Part shown: in pieces, positions 10,500-22,415 of the stretch
How the letters are laid out: each line of letters opens with the position of its first letter
Numbering within the stretch: the first letter of the stretch is position 1
NCBI GenBank assembly: GCA_951804985.1
Contig: OX638130.1
Coordinates: 7,240,791 to 7,304,790, forward strand
Reading direction: 5' to 3'
DNA from: Dryomyza anilis
Taxonomy: Eukaryota; Arthropoda; Insecta; Diptera; Dryomyzidae
DNA: 64,000 nucleotides
The notes under the pieces: generated by a model
What the model saw: only the letters and a program-made list of their open reading frames with translations
What the model was told of the DNA's origin: nothing
The model's database searches: none
Position numbers and translations under genes: made by a program

Positions 10500-10661
10500 T
10501 TTACCGAAAATGTATTACAGAAAAAAGTAAATATAGTACGAGAAATACAGTTTGCGTAAAATATTCAATAGAGAATATACTTTACGAAAAATATACTACA
10601 GGGGAAATGGAAACATAATAAGAGAAATAAAGTTTGGGTAAAATGTTCTATAGGGAATATA
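10500..10661. repeat. ATAGAGAATATA tandem units, left of the SINE
   Basis: Units of roughly 85-105 bases with TTTACGAAAAATATACTACA, GGAAATGGAAACATAATA and GGTAAAATGTTCTATAG. The SINE at 10662 is inserted into one of them, and the units resume at 10967. Confidence 0.75.
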
Positions 10662-10966
10662 ATAATACTTTGGCGCTACAGTCCTGTATAGAACTTCAGC
10701 CGAGCTCTCTCACCATTTTGTGCTGTGCGTGTTATATTTGTACTCAAAGTGGTGGGACCTACAGTTTATTGCCAAATCCGAACGGCGGGTGAGAGCTTTT
10801 CATAGGCAATGGTTTTACTCTCGTAGGTTTGCCATTTACTGACGAGAGGTAGCGCGGTATAGAAAAAAGTTTCTATGAAAAGATGTTGTTAGCCCCAGTC
10901 CAGACTTGAACCGAGGACCTTTGGGCTCGCAGTCCAACGCACTAACCACTGAGCTACCGCGGCTAC
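10662..10966 (-). mobile_element. tRNA-derived SINE
   Basis: On the minus strand the element starts GTAGCCGCGGTAGCTCAGTG with an A box (TAGCTCAGTGG), followed by a B-box region diverged to GGTTCAAGTCT, then the shared body ending in CCAAAGTATTATTAT. Flanking ATAGGGAATATA (10650-10661) and ATAGAGAATATA (10968-10979) are a 12-base target duplication with one mismatch. It was inserted into a tandem array. The tRNA-like head has tRNA character but does not form a clean functional tRNA with its extended body. Confidence 0.9.
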
Positions 10967-11470
10967 AATAGAGAATATACTTTACGAAAAATATATTACA
11001 GTGGAAATGGAAACATAATATGAGAAATAAAGTTTTGGGTAAAATGTTCTATAGATAATATGCTTTACGATAAATGTGCTATAGCGCAAATGGAAATATA
11101 GTATGAGAAATATAGACTGGGTAAAATGTTCTGTGGAGAATATACTTTACGAAAAAAATACTACAGAGAAAATAGAAACATAGTATGTGAAATATAGTTT
11201 GAGTAAAATGTTCTATAGAAAAATGTACTACAGCGAAAGTGGAAACATAATATGAGAAATATAGTTTGGGTAAAAAGTTCTATAGAGTATAGAAATGTGT
11301 AGAAAAAGTACTATAGGAAAATGGTATCGATAAAAGGATTATATTAAAAAAATGATGTGGTTTCCAATAGTACTATATAAAAACGTCTTGAGGAAAAATT
11401 TGAATAGGGCACAAGTTCAATACGATAATGTACTATAAGAAAAGTATAATTGGGAAAATATAAATATGGT
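10967..11470. repeat. Segmental duplication, copy 2 (tandem array)
   Basis: From 11036 this matches 8636-9032. It retains about 45 bases (around 11374-11418, including AAAACGTCTTGAGG) missing from the first copy. The part before 11036 is one more unit of the same ATAGAGAATATA array. Confidence 0.85.
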
Positions 11471-11722
11471 CCGAGACAAAATTTCTGACATTTTTGAGGA
11501 ATATTTCGAGCATATTTCCGGCAAACACACAGATAAATGGAGTATTTTGCAAAATGTATAGCAGATTGTCAAATTTTATGGAATTTTATTGGCAGATTCA
11601 TGGCATATTTTAAGTAGGGGCAGAAAACAGATAGCTTGTGATGCAGATACACTTTTGTCTGTTTGAAATATGTCGAAAAATTGTTTCTAAACTGACTTAA
11701 CCCAGCCCAAAATTTTATCTGG
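11471..11722 (+). mobile_element. Inverted-repeat element R1, complete copy
   Basis: About 252 bp, from CCGAGACAAAATTTCTGACA to CAAAATTTTATCTGG. The two ends are imperfect inverted repeats. The right part, with GTCTGTTTGAAATATGTCGA, is preserved here but missing from the copy at 9033. Confidence 0.8.
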
Positions 11723-12620
11723 CGAAATAACAACAAAAATAATATCATATTGATAAATTTAGTTCTTCAAATCATAATTTATTTTATTGAAAAACAATTT
11801 AAAATATTAAATACAATACATAAATATGATGAATTTGTCATTAATTTGATGAATGAGTGCCGAAGTGAACTTTTCTTTGAAAAAGTGTATACGAGGACAA
11901 CGTTCGATGACATTAATAAACAAATGCATATTACATCATATTGAAGAATTTTTCAATTTTAAATTTCATTAAAAATATTTGTGCTCCTAAATGTTTCTAT
12001 CATACATATTTGTTCAGGTGGTTTTTGTTTATTATTTCTTGTATAATACTTGCTCGATATGCATAAATAAGTAAAATTATTTGTAATATATTTAATTATA
12101 ATAACAACTTTTTGCTAAAAATGGTCGAAAACAAATTTTTAGAAAACAAAAAATTCATAATTTTTTTTTTTTGATATTTTTTTTGGAAAAATATTGATTT
12201 TTCAAAAAAAAAAATGTTCGTACAAAATTTAATTATAATAACAACTTTTTACTAAAAATGGTCGAAAAAAAAATGTCGATAACAAATTTTTCGAAAAAAA
12301 AACAAAAAATGCAGATTTTTTTTTTTTCGATATTTTTTTGGAAAAATATTGATTTTGCGAAAAAAAAAATGTTCGGAAAAAAAAAATTATTTTTTTTTCA
12401 TTAACGAAAAAAAAAATATATTTTTTTAAATTGGATTTAATTTATTATTTGTAAATATGTTTTTTAAGAGCGTCATAGAACTGGAAAAACATAGAAAAAA
12501 AAAAAATCTAAATCAATAAATTAAAACTGCCATATGATGAATCTAGTGGTTGGTGAAATATTCATAAAATTGATGAATAAAATCGTAATAATGAGCAAAT
12601 TTTTGTTCTTGCGTATCAAC
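11723..12620. mobile_element. Diverged copy of the 1-kb foldback element R2
   Basis: Related to the better-preserved element at 42106-43126. Shared parts in order: a left arm with ATCATATTGAT and AGTTCTTCAAATCAT, ACATCATATTGAAGAA, the phrase TATTTCTTGTATAATACTTG then CTCGATATGCATAAAT, a central block of long A and T runs punctuated by TCGA, and a right arm with GTGGTTGGTGAAATATTCAT. The terminal ACACAGAAAA repeats are not recognisable, so the limits are approximate. A 64-codon frame at 11750 lies inside the left arm and is not a gene. Confidence 0.65.
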
Positions 12621-15042
12621 AGGAACAAGTACTATCTTATTTTAAATTGTAATACGGTAATTATTGGCAATCTTTGTATTTTGGCATCTTTGTATTTTAT
12701 CTTATAGTTTTATTCCTAAAATCGTCTGGCCATGAATATTTCGTTTTCCCTAATAGGACTAATTTCTACTAACATAAAGAGGAAAGCACTATAGAAAAAT
12801 TACTCTAGGAATAATGTTGCCAAGATGTTCACTGTACTAATAAAATAATAAAAAAACAAAAACTATTATTATAGACAAAATAACCCATATTTTAAAATGT
12901 ACTGTTAGAATCTGACAAAACTCTTTCACATATCGAACGTTGTATCTTTTAACATACTTTTTAAAAGTCATGCAATATATAAAAAAAATACTGAAAAAAT
13001 AAAAACAACTGCGTCACGTTAAACACATCAACCGTCAACCTAAAAATGTGTCAACACTTTTTCCGTTTAAACCTTTAAAGCTGACTTTTAATTATGAGAA
13101 GAAAGACCAGAAAATACCGTCAGATTTTGCGCTACTCTGCTCTGTGCTCTGTGTGGGGCAATTAAATGCTTCCGTTGTGTTTGTCGGCGGCGGCCTGACT
13201 CTGTGAATTGTTTTCACTCGCATTTCATTTAATTACTTTTTGCATTACTTCATTAACAAATAACTCGTGGTAAGCATATGGTTTTTTCTAACTTTTATTG
13301 TTGTTAATTTAAGCTAAACATGTTGCTGCCTTTTTTTTGTTCTTTTGACTTTTTTTTATATTTTATGGCCCAACTGTTGGCACAATGACATAGAAATGGC
13401 TGCAACATTAGCCAGGGTTTTAGTTGTGATTTAGCCAAATTAATTTAGGGCATAAAAGTCACTCAGTTAATTTTATTTTTATGGCATTTGTTTTTTGAAG
13501 AAATCTGGTGAAATTTATGTCGAAATAATGCGCATTATTTGCGTGTTAAAAAAGCGTATATCTCATGTAAAAAAATTAGTTTTAAATGGAATTTTGATAA
13601 AGAATTTGTTAGTATACACAAATAAAAAATATATGTGTTAATATAGCAAAAAAAAAAATATCAATACAATTAATTTTTAATGTTTTCATCGCCGAAACGA
13701 CATTTAATTGTATTGATTAAATATTTAATTATATTGATTAAAAAATTAATTGAACAAAAATAATAGGAAATTAACACACCCGATGAAATTTTTTTATTTT
13801 TTTTATTTGAAAATTTTCCAAATCATTTCCTTTACATTTTACACCCTCTGGCTTAGGCTTAATAACCTCTGGCACACTCTGAATTTACTCACTTACATTT
13901 TTAAACTATTGCAGTACTTCTAAGACCCTCTGCCGCCATCACACTCTTCATTTTTTACATATAAAACCTCATTGCACCCAATTTAAAACCTTCACCTTTA
14001 GCAGCAACGTCTATCACACTCATTGTCTTTGCCACAAATAAGTAATGTTTGCAACGTAATTTCAGCAAATGTTTCGTTAATCGTCTTTTCATCGTATTGT
14101 CGCCGCCATGCAGGAAATGCCACAACAATTGTCAGCAATGGCATTTTCGTCTGACAAACTTGTCAGGATTCTTTCAACACATACATTATACCTTATATAA
14201 AATATATGTGACATTGTTGTGTTGATGTAATTTTCGCATTTTACTACATATTGTATTTTATATAGTTTTTTTGTTTCTGTTTCATTTTGTGTAATTTTTG
14301 TTGCGTTTTAATTAAAAACTTTGCCGCAGGATTATGAAGACGCAACAGTTTTAGCCTCGGTAGTAAGTAACATGTGTGAGAATTCATAAAAATACAATTT
14401 TTCACAGCCACAGAAAGTTTACTTTTGCTCGTGTATTAGTTTTATTTTGTGCTTTTATTTTTTATAATTTTCTATTATTTTCTTTTCTTTATTAGGGGGA
14501 AACCCCTCACTATATATAAAGTTGAAAAGTTAAGCTGCGTGTGGCACAATAAAAAAAGCAAGTAGTAGTTTGTTATTGCATTAAAATTAACTTTTGTAAA
14601 ACAAGCTAAATAAATACTTGATTTTTATATTTTCTTTTTTTCTGACTTGATTTAATTAAAAAGCCATCAAACTTTTATGTTGCAAAAATAAAAGAAAATA
14701 ATTGGAAAATTTAATTAAATGAAAATATTGCATTTTAATAAATTTTAAATTAAGTTTCTACAAATACATAATAATATTATCATAGGTAATTGATAAAGTG
14801 TTTATAAGTTTAATACTGTAAAATTACATTGAAGTTAACATAATTATTTTATTAATATTTACTTTCATTTTATGATTCCTGAAAACATAAATAGTTGTTT
14901 AACACAATAAGTTTTTGTGTATTCAAGATTTACATATTGTGTTTTACATTTTTATGTGTTTAACACAATCATTTGAAATCATATACATTACTAAGACAAA
15001 TATTATTTTATATACAATTTTATATAAAAAGTAACAGCTATG
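12621..15042. other. Single-copy intron
   Basis: No element family was recognised. GC-richer islands occur at about 13115-13215 (with GTCGGCGGCGGCCTGACTC) and 14085-14170 (with TGTCGCCGCCATGCAGGAAA). These stand out from the background and are candidates for conserved regulatory sequence. Around 13665-13760 an ATTGATTAAATATTTAATTA phrase is locally repeated. Confidence 0.4.
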
Positions 15043-15183
15043 TTTCTGTATAAACATATAATGATAAACATATTTAATTGTCTTCGCACTTTAGCGCTTT
15101 TATATTTCTGTATATGTTTATATTTCTGTATAAACATATAATGATAAACATATTTAATTGTCTTCGCACTTTAGCGCTTTTAT
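15043..15183. repeat. Exact 61-bp direct duplication, 80-bp spacing
   Basis: Positions 15043-15103 recur without change at 15123-15183, including CATATTTAATTGTCTTCGCA and CTTTAGCGCTTTTAT. The perfect identity suggests a very recent event. Overlapping open frames of 61 and 69 codons cross the duplication and are not supported as genes. Confidence 0.9.
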
Positions 15184-15269
15184 GTATGCACGATTTATAT
15201 ACTGGATTTTATATTACAATATGTTTAGAACAATCATTGGAAAAGTTAGACATTATCGTGACAACTATA

Positions 15270-16100
15270 TGTATATTTTTTTTGTAATTGTCATAAACAT
15301 ATTCTCAATTAAAAAAACAAAAATATGTCATTTTAATGATTGATTTTAACTTCGATGCGACGATATATTGATGACTGTCATTAACATATTCTTAATTATA
15401 AAAGCAAAAATGAAACTTCTTAATGATAGACGGCATTATAACTTCGGTGCGACGATATTTCAATGACTGTCATAAACATATTCTCAATTATAAAAGTCAA
15501 AACAGTTGATTCGCATAAACATATTATCAATTACGAAAGTAAAGACATGTAAATGTCTGTCATAAATATATTCTCAATTAAAAAACAAAAATATGTCATT
15601 TTAATGATAGACGATATTTTAACTTCGATGCGACGATATATTGATGACTGTCATAAACATATTCTTAATTATAGGAGCAAACATGGGACTTTTTAATGAT
15701 AGACGATATTATAACTTCGATGCGACGATATTTCAATGACTGTCATAAACATATTCTCAATTATAAAAGACAAAACAAGTCGATGATTCGCATAAACATA
15801 TTCTCAATTATGAAAGTAATAACATGTCGATGACTGTCATAAACATATTCTCAACTATAAAACCAAAAATAGGTCTTCTTAATGATAGACGATATTATAA
15901 CTTCGATGCGACGATATATTGATGACTGTCATAACATATGCTCAATTATGAAAATAAAAACATGTCATAAACATATTCTTGTCATAAACATATTCCAAAT
16001 TATGAAACCAAAAATAGGTGATCTTAATTATACACGACATTATGGCTTCGAAATGACAATATGTCGATAACTATCGTAAACATATTGACAATTATAAAAG
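15270..16100. repeat. ~90-bp tandem array with CATAAACATATTCTCAATTA
   Basis: At least eight copies of TGTCATAAACATATTCTCAA followed by TTATAAAAG, several with a second half ATGATAGACGATATTATAAC then TTCGATGCGACGATAT. Full and half units alternate, so the array mixes ~50- and ~125-base spacings. The decayed right edge is near 16100. Confidence 0.85.
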
Positions 16101-17401
16101 CATTTTAAATTTTTAGAAAATCTATTATATCATTGAGACAACCATTTAACTGTTTTCAAACAACTATATATGTTTACAAAATATAAAACAAAGCAAAAAT
16201 TTAATTTAACATAGAACAAAAAATGTATTAACGCAGAAAAATGACTATTTTGACATTTTCTTAACATTTCTATTATAATATATAATTGTGACAATATGTT
16301 CAAAATATGTTTTACAGAAAAATCTTTTTTATATCAAATAAATTAAACATTTTAAAAATTAATGCAATATAAATAAATATAAATGAATTTCAAATTATAA
16401 CATAAAAATTATAAAAAAATATTTAAATTGAATAAAAACACTTGAAATCATTTAAATAAACAGCATTCTAAAAATCTACTTTAAATTCTCATTACTCCAA
16501 AAAAGAGTTCACACCATAAATATATGAAAAACATGAAAAAAAAATTAAAAACTAATTGAAAATTCTTCGCAACATAATTCTCATCAAAAGTAGCGCGCTC
16601 TAAATGTCGGCGTAATTTGATTCTATTATGCTGGTCATTTTCTAGAAATTAAGAGAAATACAAAAAAAAATAAAAAAAACTGTAGAATTTCTAAAATGTT
16701 TAAATTACTAAAACAACAAATAACACCATGCTAATTGTGTGTGTGCACATCAAAAATTTACTATAAAATTACACAAAAAACTCAATTAAAACAAAAAAGC
16801 AGACCAAAGTCATGAAGTTATTTGGCAGAATATTATGATATGCCTGACTGACGGCTAATTACGATGTAGTCCCGTCCTCCACTATAGTGAGACACTTGAA
16901 AATGACAATCATAAAAGTTGAATTAGATAAATTTAAAAAAAAAAATACTAATCTTGCCTAACATTAGCTGGTTTGCTACTGATGCTACTATCAAAGACTA
17001 ATTTCAATTAGGATATAAAAAAATAGATATGTTTTCAAGTGTGTTGTCTGTCTATAAAATGTAGATGGGTTTCTACGCTGACTGACAGTAATACTGCCAG
17101 CTAATAATGTAGCCAGATCTGTGGGGAAAACTGCATCTGAAGTTGGTGTTGATGCTGCCGCTAAATTTCTGTCAGTGGTTTTAATAACGTCTCGCAGCTA
17201 ATTTCCATGCACATGCTAATTATGCAGATTAAGCACGATTTCAACTTGAATTTGACTTTGAAAACATTTCGTAGTATTTTTCATTGAGATGAGTACCACC
17301 GACATGAATATGAAATGCACTTCAGACAATTTAGTTGCAGAAGTTGAAATGCAGTTAATTGACAGTAATTTGTTTAGATATGTGATATGATTAGAAATGT
17401 A
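16101..17401. other. Single-copy intron
   Basis: No repeat was recognised. Base composition is more even from about 16800 to 17250 than in surrounding arrays. A 74-codon minus-strand frame at 17216-17440 ends in the satellite and has no recognisable domain. Confidence 0.45.
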
Positions 17402-18590
17402 AAAAAATTTCAATTTTTCACTAAAACTTAAATTTTTCACTAAAAATTCAAATTTTAACTAAAAATTCAAATTTTAACTAAAAATTCAATTTTTTACTAA
17501 AAATTCAATTTTTCACTTAAAATTCAATTTTTCACTAAAAATTCAATTTTTCACTAAAAATTCAATTTTTCACTAAAAATTCAATTTTTCACTAAAAATT
17601 CAATTTTTCACTAAAAATTCAATTTTTCACTAAAAATTCAATTTTTCACTAAAAATTAAATTTTTCACTAAAAATTCAATTTTTCACTAAAAATTCAATT
17701 TTTCAATCAAAATACAATTTTTCACTCAAAATTCAATTTCTCACTCAAAATTCAATTTTTCACTAAAAATTCAATTTTTCACTAAAAATTCAATTTTTCA
17801 CTAAAAATTCAATTTTTCACTAAAAATTCAATTTTTCACTAAAAATTCAATTTTTCACTAAAAATTCAATTTTTCACTAAAAATTCAATTTTTCACTAAA
17901 AATTCAATTTTTCACTAAAAATTCAATTTTTCACTAAAAATTCAATTTTTCACTAAAAATTCAATTTTTCACTAAAAATTCAATTTTTCACTAAAAATTC
18001 TATTTTTCACTAAAAATTCAATTTTTCACTAAAAATTCAATTTTTCACTAAAAATTCAAATTTTCACTAAAAATTCAATTTTTCACTAACAATTCAATTT
18101 TTCACTAAAAATTCAATTTTTCACTAAAAAATTCAATTTTTCACTAAAAATTCAATTTTTCACTAAAAATTCAATTTTTCACTAAAAAATTCAATTTTTC
18201 ACTAAAATTCAATTTTTAACTAAAAATTCAATTTTTCACTAAAAATTCAATTTTTCACTAAAAATTCAATTTTTCACTAAAAATTCAATTTTTCACTAAA
18301 AATTCAATTTTTCACTAAAAATTCAATTTTTCCCTAATGGATATGAAATGCACTTTTTCACTAAAAATTCAATTTTTCACTAAAAATTCAATTTTTCACT
18401 AAAAATTCAATTTTTCACTAAAAATTCAATTTTTCACTAAAAATTCAATTTTTCACTAAAAATTCAATTTTTCACTAAAAAATTCAAATTTTTACTAAAA
18501 ATTCAATTTTTCACTAAAAATTCAATTTTTTCACTATAAATTCAAATTTTCACTAAAAATTCAATTTTTTCACTATAAATTCAATTCTTC
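17402..18590. repeat. 19-bp satellite TTCAATTTTTCACTAAAAA
   Basis: About 60 tandem copies, very homogeneous in the middle and more variable at both edges (for example TTCAAATTTTAACTAAAAA near 17440-17490). Rare units are 20 bp through an added A. One insertion of foreign sequence, ATATGAAATGCACTT at 18341-18355, is an exact copy of 17308-17322 just outside the left edge of the array. No function was seen. Confidence 0.97.
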
Positions 18591-19639
18591 ACTTATATTT
18601 CAAATAATAAACAAATCCTGTATTTTAACCATTACCCACACTATCAATTTTGCTTTAACTGCTTTCACAAAATGCACTCAATTTCTTTTAATTTTTCTTT
18701 TTTCCAAAAAAAAAAGTAAAGAATAAAAATAATATTCTCGCCAGCTTGCATTTGTCTAATTTTAATTGGATTATCGTCTAGCTTGAGTTTTTTTTTTTTT
18801 CAACACTTCCATTACTACCTCTACTTATCATCTCTACCATGGTTACCTCGACTTTCCATTTTTTTTGTTGGTTCTATGCTATACTTATTACGTTCATGTG
18901 ATACATTCGAACGCGCAGAGGTCAATGATATTTCAATCTTCCTTTCCATTAACTCAGTCAACATGGTTAACTGCAGTTGTTTTTTTTTGTTTTAACCCTG
19001 CACACAGAAACTACGGGTCGTTTTACCACGTTTTGCTTTTAACATTTTCTATTATTTTTTATAAATTCTTTTTTGTTTTAGATTTTCTTGTTTTAGATTT
19101 TTAATTTTTTTCTATTTGTAAAAAAACTTAATTTTGTACATTGTGCACTGAGTGTTTCAAACGGTCTTTCCTTCGGTACTGCATTTGCATTGAACCTGCA
19201 TAACAATCACCAGTACATCAGACCCACAAAACCTACCTTTACCCATGCAAAGCTATACATCTATCCAACCATTCATCCATCCATCTTTAGCTTAACATGT
19301 TGACCATTCTTTTAACCCTTTTGTCAGTCAGATAGACCCCTTCGGTGGCGACAACGGCGGCGTTTTCTAAGCATTCAAAGTCGTTTAGCTAATCCCTATA
19401 TTTGATGTCTGTCTCATTTCTCGTGTCTCCAGTGTTTTCTTTTTGCTTTCTTTTCGATTGTTTAATCAGCATTTCTGTGCACGATTTTTTACTTATTTCC
19501 TTTCTTACACAATCGTTGCATTACGTACGGAATCCTTTTATTGATTCGATTGCCCACATATCGTATGTTGCTACGTGTATGGTATTCCGATATATAAGCT
19601 GTAATAAAGGAAGGAAAATGTGTTGAAAATTAATGAGTT
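18591..19639. other. Single-copy intron with higher complexity
   Basis: No repeat family was seen. This is among the more complex stretches of the window, with GC-richer patches at 19140-19380. Plus-strand frames at 18783, 18865 and 19402 (70-79 codons) are hydrophobic and cysteine-rich from T-rich DNA, lack splice-compatible structure, and are not called. Confidence 0.45.
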
Positions 19640-20343
19640 TTCCAAGATAATATATGTTGTATTGATTGCATTTGAAATCAGTTGCAATGTGTAGAGGGTT
19701 TTGTCCATTGGTGAAATTTATTTCAAATGTTATATTATTGGAGAAAATTTATCTTCAATATAATAAAAATCATTTATTTCAATGGACACTATGGAAAGTA
19801 ATTGAAATACCACCAAAATATTGATTTTTTTAATCTAAATACTGCATTTTAATCAAATATTTATTTCAACTGCTCTATCATAGGATAAAATTAATTTTAT
19901 ATACAACAAAAAGGTATATGGTAAAATCAAAAATTATTTATTTCAATAGAAACTAAGTAATGCTATTGAAATACAAACAAAAATTCTATTTTCAAAATTA
20001 AATTCAAAGCTTAGATCAATTAGTGATTTCAAATAATCAATCATTGGATAAAATTAATTTTATCTATAACAAAAATATATGTGGTAAACCCAAAAATTGA
20101 TTATTTCAATAAAAACTATGGAAACTTATTTAAAGACTACCAAAAAATCCAATTTTTATTTTAATCTAAATTCTGAAATTGAATCAAATAATGATATCAA
20201 ATTATTCTTTATAGAAAAAATGAATTTTAGCTAAAATAAAAACCTAAAAATAATTATTTGACTAGAAACTATGGAAAGTTATTGAAAATCAACAAAAAAA
20301 CTGTTGTCTTTTGAATCATAATTCAGATATAATTATTTAAGAT
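19640..20343. repeat. ~145-bp complex tandem array, left part
   Basis: Recurrent order is AAAATTAATTTTATATACAA, AATTATTTATTTCAATAGAA, ACTATGGAAAGTTATTGAAA, ATTTTAATCTAAATTC, AATCAAATAATGATTTCAAA. Four to five diverged copies lie before a foldback element interrupts the array at 20344, and it resumes at about 21366. Confidence 0.75.
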
Positions 20344-21365
20344 CATATCGTCACTGTCATGCCAAAGGGGCGAATGTGCATTTTTAAAAATGTTGAGAAA
20401 TCAAATTTTAAAGTTTGAAGTGCTTTGAAAATTAGCAAAATTTATATTATTTTCAATTTTTTCTGTTATTTTGATTTATTCGTCAATTATTATAATGTGT
20501 ATAAAATATCATTAGATTTGAACAACATACTGAATTATAAATACGGATTTTGTGAGACTATATCCTGATCAAAAAGCAAATATTTTTGTTTTTTATGCTA
20601 TAACTTTTTATTAGCGCAAGATAAAATAGTAATGTAAAGGCATTAATTGTTTGCTTTTAAAGCACCTATCGATCTGCATCATTAATTAAAATTATTTTGC
20701 CAAACATTATGTTGCCATTTGTTATATGCAGGAAAAAATGTTTGGTAAAATATTTTTAAATAATGTTGCCAATCGATAGGTGCTTTAAAAACAAACAATT
20801 AATGCCATTACACATTTATTTTATCTTGCACCAATAAAAAATTATAGCAAGAAATTGGAAAAATTGAAAATCTTGTCATGCCAAAAGGGCGAATCTTTTG
20901 GTTTTTTTGTCATAACTTTTTAATGGTACAAGATTAAATAGTGATGTAAAGGCAATTATTGTTTGTTTTCAAAGTACCTATTGATCTGCATCATTAATTA
21001 TAAATATTTTGCAAATAACAAATGGCAAATTAATGTTTGGAAAAATATTTTTAATGAATAATGAATGAATGCAGATCGATAGGTGTTTTGAAAACAAACA
21101 ATAATTGTCTTTACATCACTATTTTATCTTGTACCATTAAAAAGTTATGGCGAAAAAACGAAAAGAATCGCCCTTTTGGCATGACATGATTTTCAATGTT
21201 TCAAATTCGCCCTTTTGGTTTTATCATTTGTGGCTAGAAATATCCAACAAAATGACATGCGATTTTGGCACATCATATTTGAGGATAAACTACATTCAAA
21301 AATGTAAAAAAACGCAAATGTCAAAAATTGCACATTCTCCCCTTTGGCATGAAAGTGACGATATG
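20344..21365. mobile_element. 1-kb foldback element with two internal palindromes
   Basis: The outer ends, CATATCGTCACTGTCATGCC and the reverse complement CATATCGTCACTTTCATGCC, extend as inverted repeats for about 40 bases. Inside are two large hairpins: 20597-20673 pairs with 20772-20849, and 20875-20991 pairs with 21070-21185. The second carries its own ends, GTCATGCCAAAAGGGCGA, which resemble the outer ends, so it looks like a smaller element of the same family nested in a larger one. Frames at 21147 and 21193 are translations of the palindrome. No transposase was seen; the superfamily is not recognised. Confidence 0.8.
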
Positions 21366-21660
21366 TGAAAATCATATATTATAGAAATTTATTCAAATGC
21401 AATCAAAAAATATTTTTTTTAATTGAATCATATAATGATTTCAAATGATCTTTCATAGAAAAAAATAAATTTTAGATATAACAAAAACCTCAAAATCATT
21501 TATTTCTACAGAAGTACCCATGCTTCTGTAGAAATAAATGATTTTGAGGTTTTTGTTATATCTAAAATTATTGAAATTCAACCAAAAATTCATTTATTTT
21601 GAATATTTGAATTGAAAAATTGACACAAATAATGATTTCAATCATTAATTGAGTTTTTAA
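21366..21660. repeat. ~145-bp array, right part, with perfect hairpin
   Basis: The same units as 19640-20343 resume here. Positions 21470-21514 are followed, after an 8-base loop (TACCCATG), by their exact reverse complement at 21523-21567, a 45-bp perfect stem. The arm is itself part of an array unit (TTTAGATATAACAAAAACCT), so an array unit has been duplicated in inverted orientation. Confidence 0.85.
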
Positions 21661-22304
21661 AATTCATTCAAAAATATTTTTAAAAGATATATTTTCTGTA
21701 GCTATTAATCCTATATATACAATTTTTATAATTGAAAACAACAACTCAATTACCACTCAAATCCAAACAACCATCAATAATTGCATTTCATAAAACGTTT
21801 TTAAGACTTCGTCGCATAGCACCTCTTATACCCTGTTCACTAAAGGATAACTTTTAAGAATATACTACAACTTGAAACACACCTTCAAAATGTTTTAAAC
21901 TGCAGTAAGCTGCTCCTACACGCTTAAGTTTATAGCTTTCGAAAAATGTTGATTTTTAAAATAGTAAAAAAAACATAAAACTCAAGTTACGAATTTGCTG
22001 TACTTTGGATCCCTTAAATCCTTGCAGCAACTAACTATGTAAGCAGCTTGTTTTAGTTATTTTTTCTGACTCCTTCTTATTTTGTTCCAAATGGAATGTT
22101 GAAAAATGAATGCAACAAATTCAAGGTAAAAACTTGAAGTAAATAGGTGAAGTACCAAGAAACTGTTGGGAAATTAAAATTGAAGTTGATGTACAGCTGG
22201 TGATAGTGAGAGAAAATGTTTGCAAAACTTTAAGTTTTATTAAAAATATTATAAGCCATCGAAAATACGATCATTTTCGTAACATTATAGACTAACGAAA
22301 ATGA
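21661..22304. other. Single-copy intron
   Basis: No repeat family or coding frame is supported in this stretch. It contains a patch of ordinary complexity at about 21800-22200. Confidence 0.4.
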
Positions 22305-22415
22305 CAACAATTATGCCACAATTATGACACTATTATGACACTATTATGCCACAATTATGACACTATTATGACACTATTATGACACTAATATGACACTATT
22401 ATGACACTATTATAT
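22305..22415. repeat. 11-bp minisatellite ATTATGACACT
   Basis: About nine copies of ATTATGACACT or ATTATGCCACA in direct order, with one ATATGACACTA variant. The mixed variants occur in the order of a short higher-order pattern (GCCACA, GACACT, GACACT repeated). Confidence 0.92.

Noticed and set aside
14055..14075. Splice acceptor GTAATTTCAG near 14068 as an exon start
   Set aside because: In the phase required by the exon at 5513 the following sequence reaches a stop within a few codons, so it was not pursued.
15270..16100. CRISPR-like array of repeats and spacers
   Set aside because: Repeats are degenerate, spacers are themselves repeats, spacing is variable, and the genome is eukaryotic.
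20344..21365. MicroRNA precursor cluster
   Set aside because: The stems are far longer than fly pre-miRNAs and belong to a transposon-like foldback with defined terminal repeats; siRNA production remains possible.
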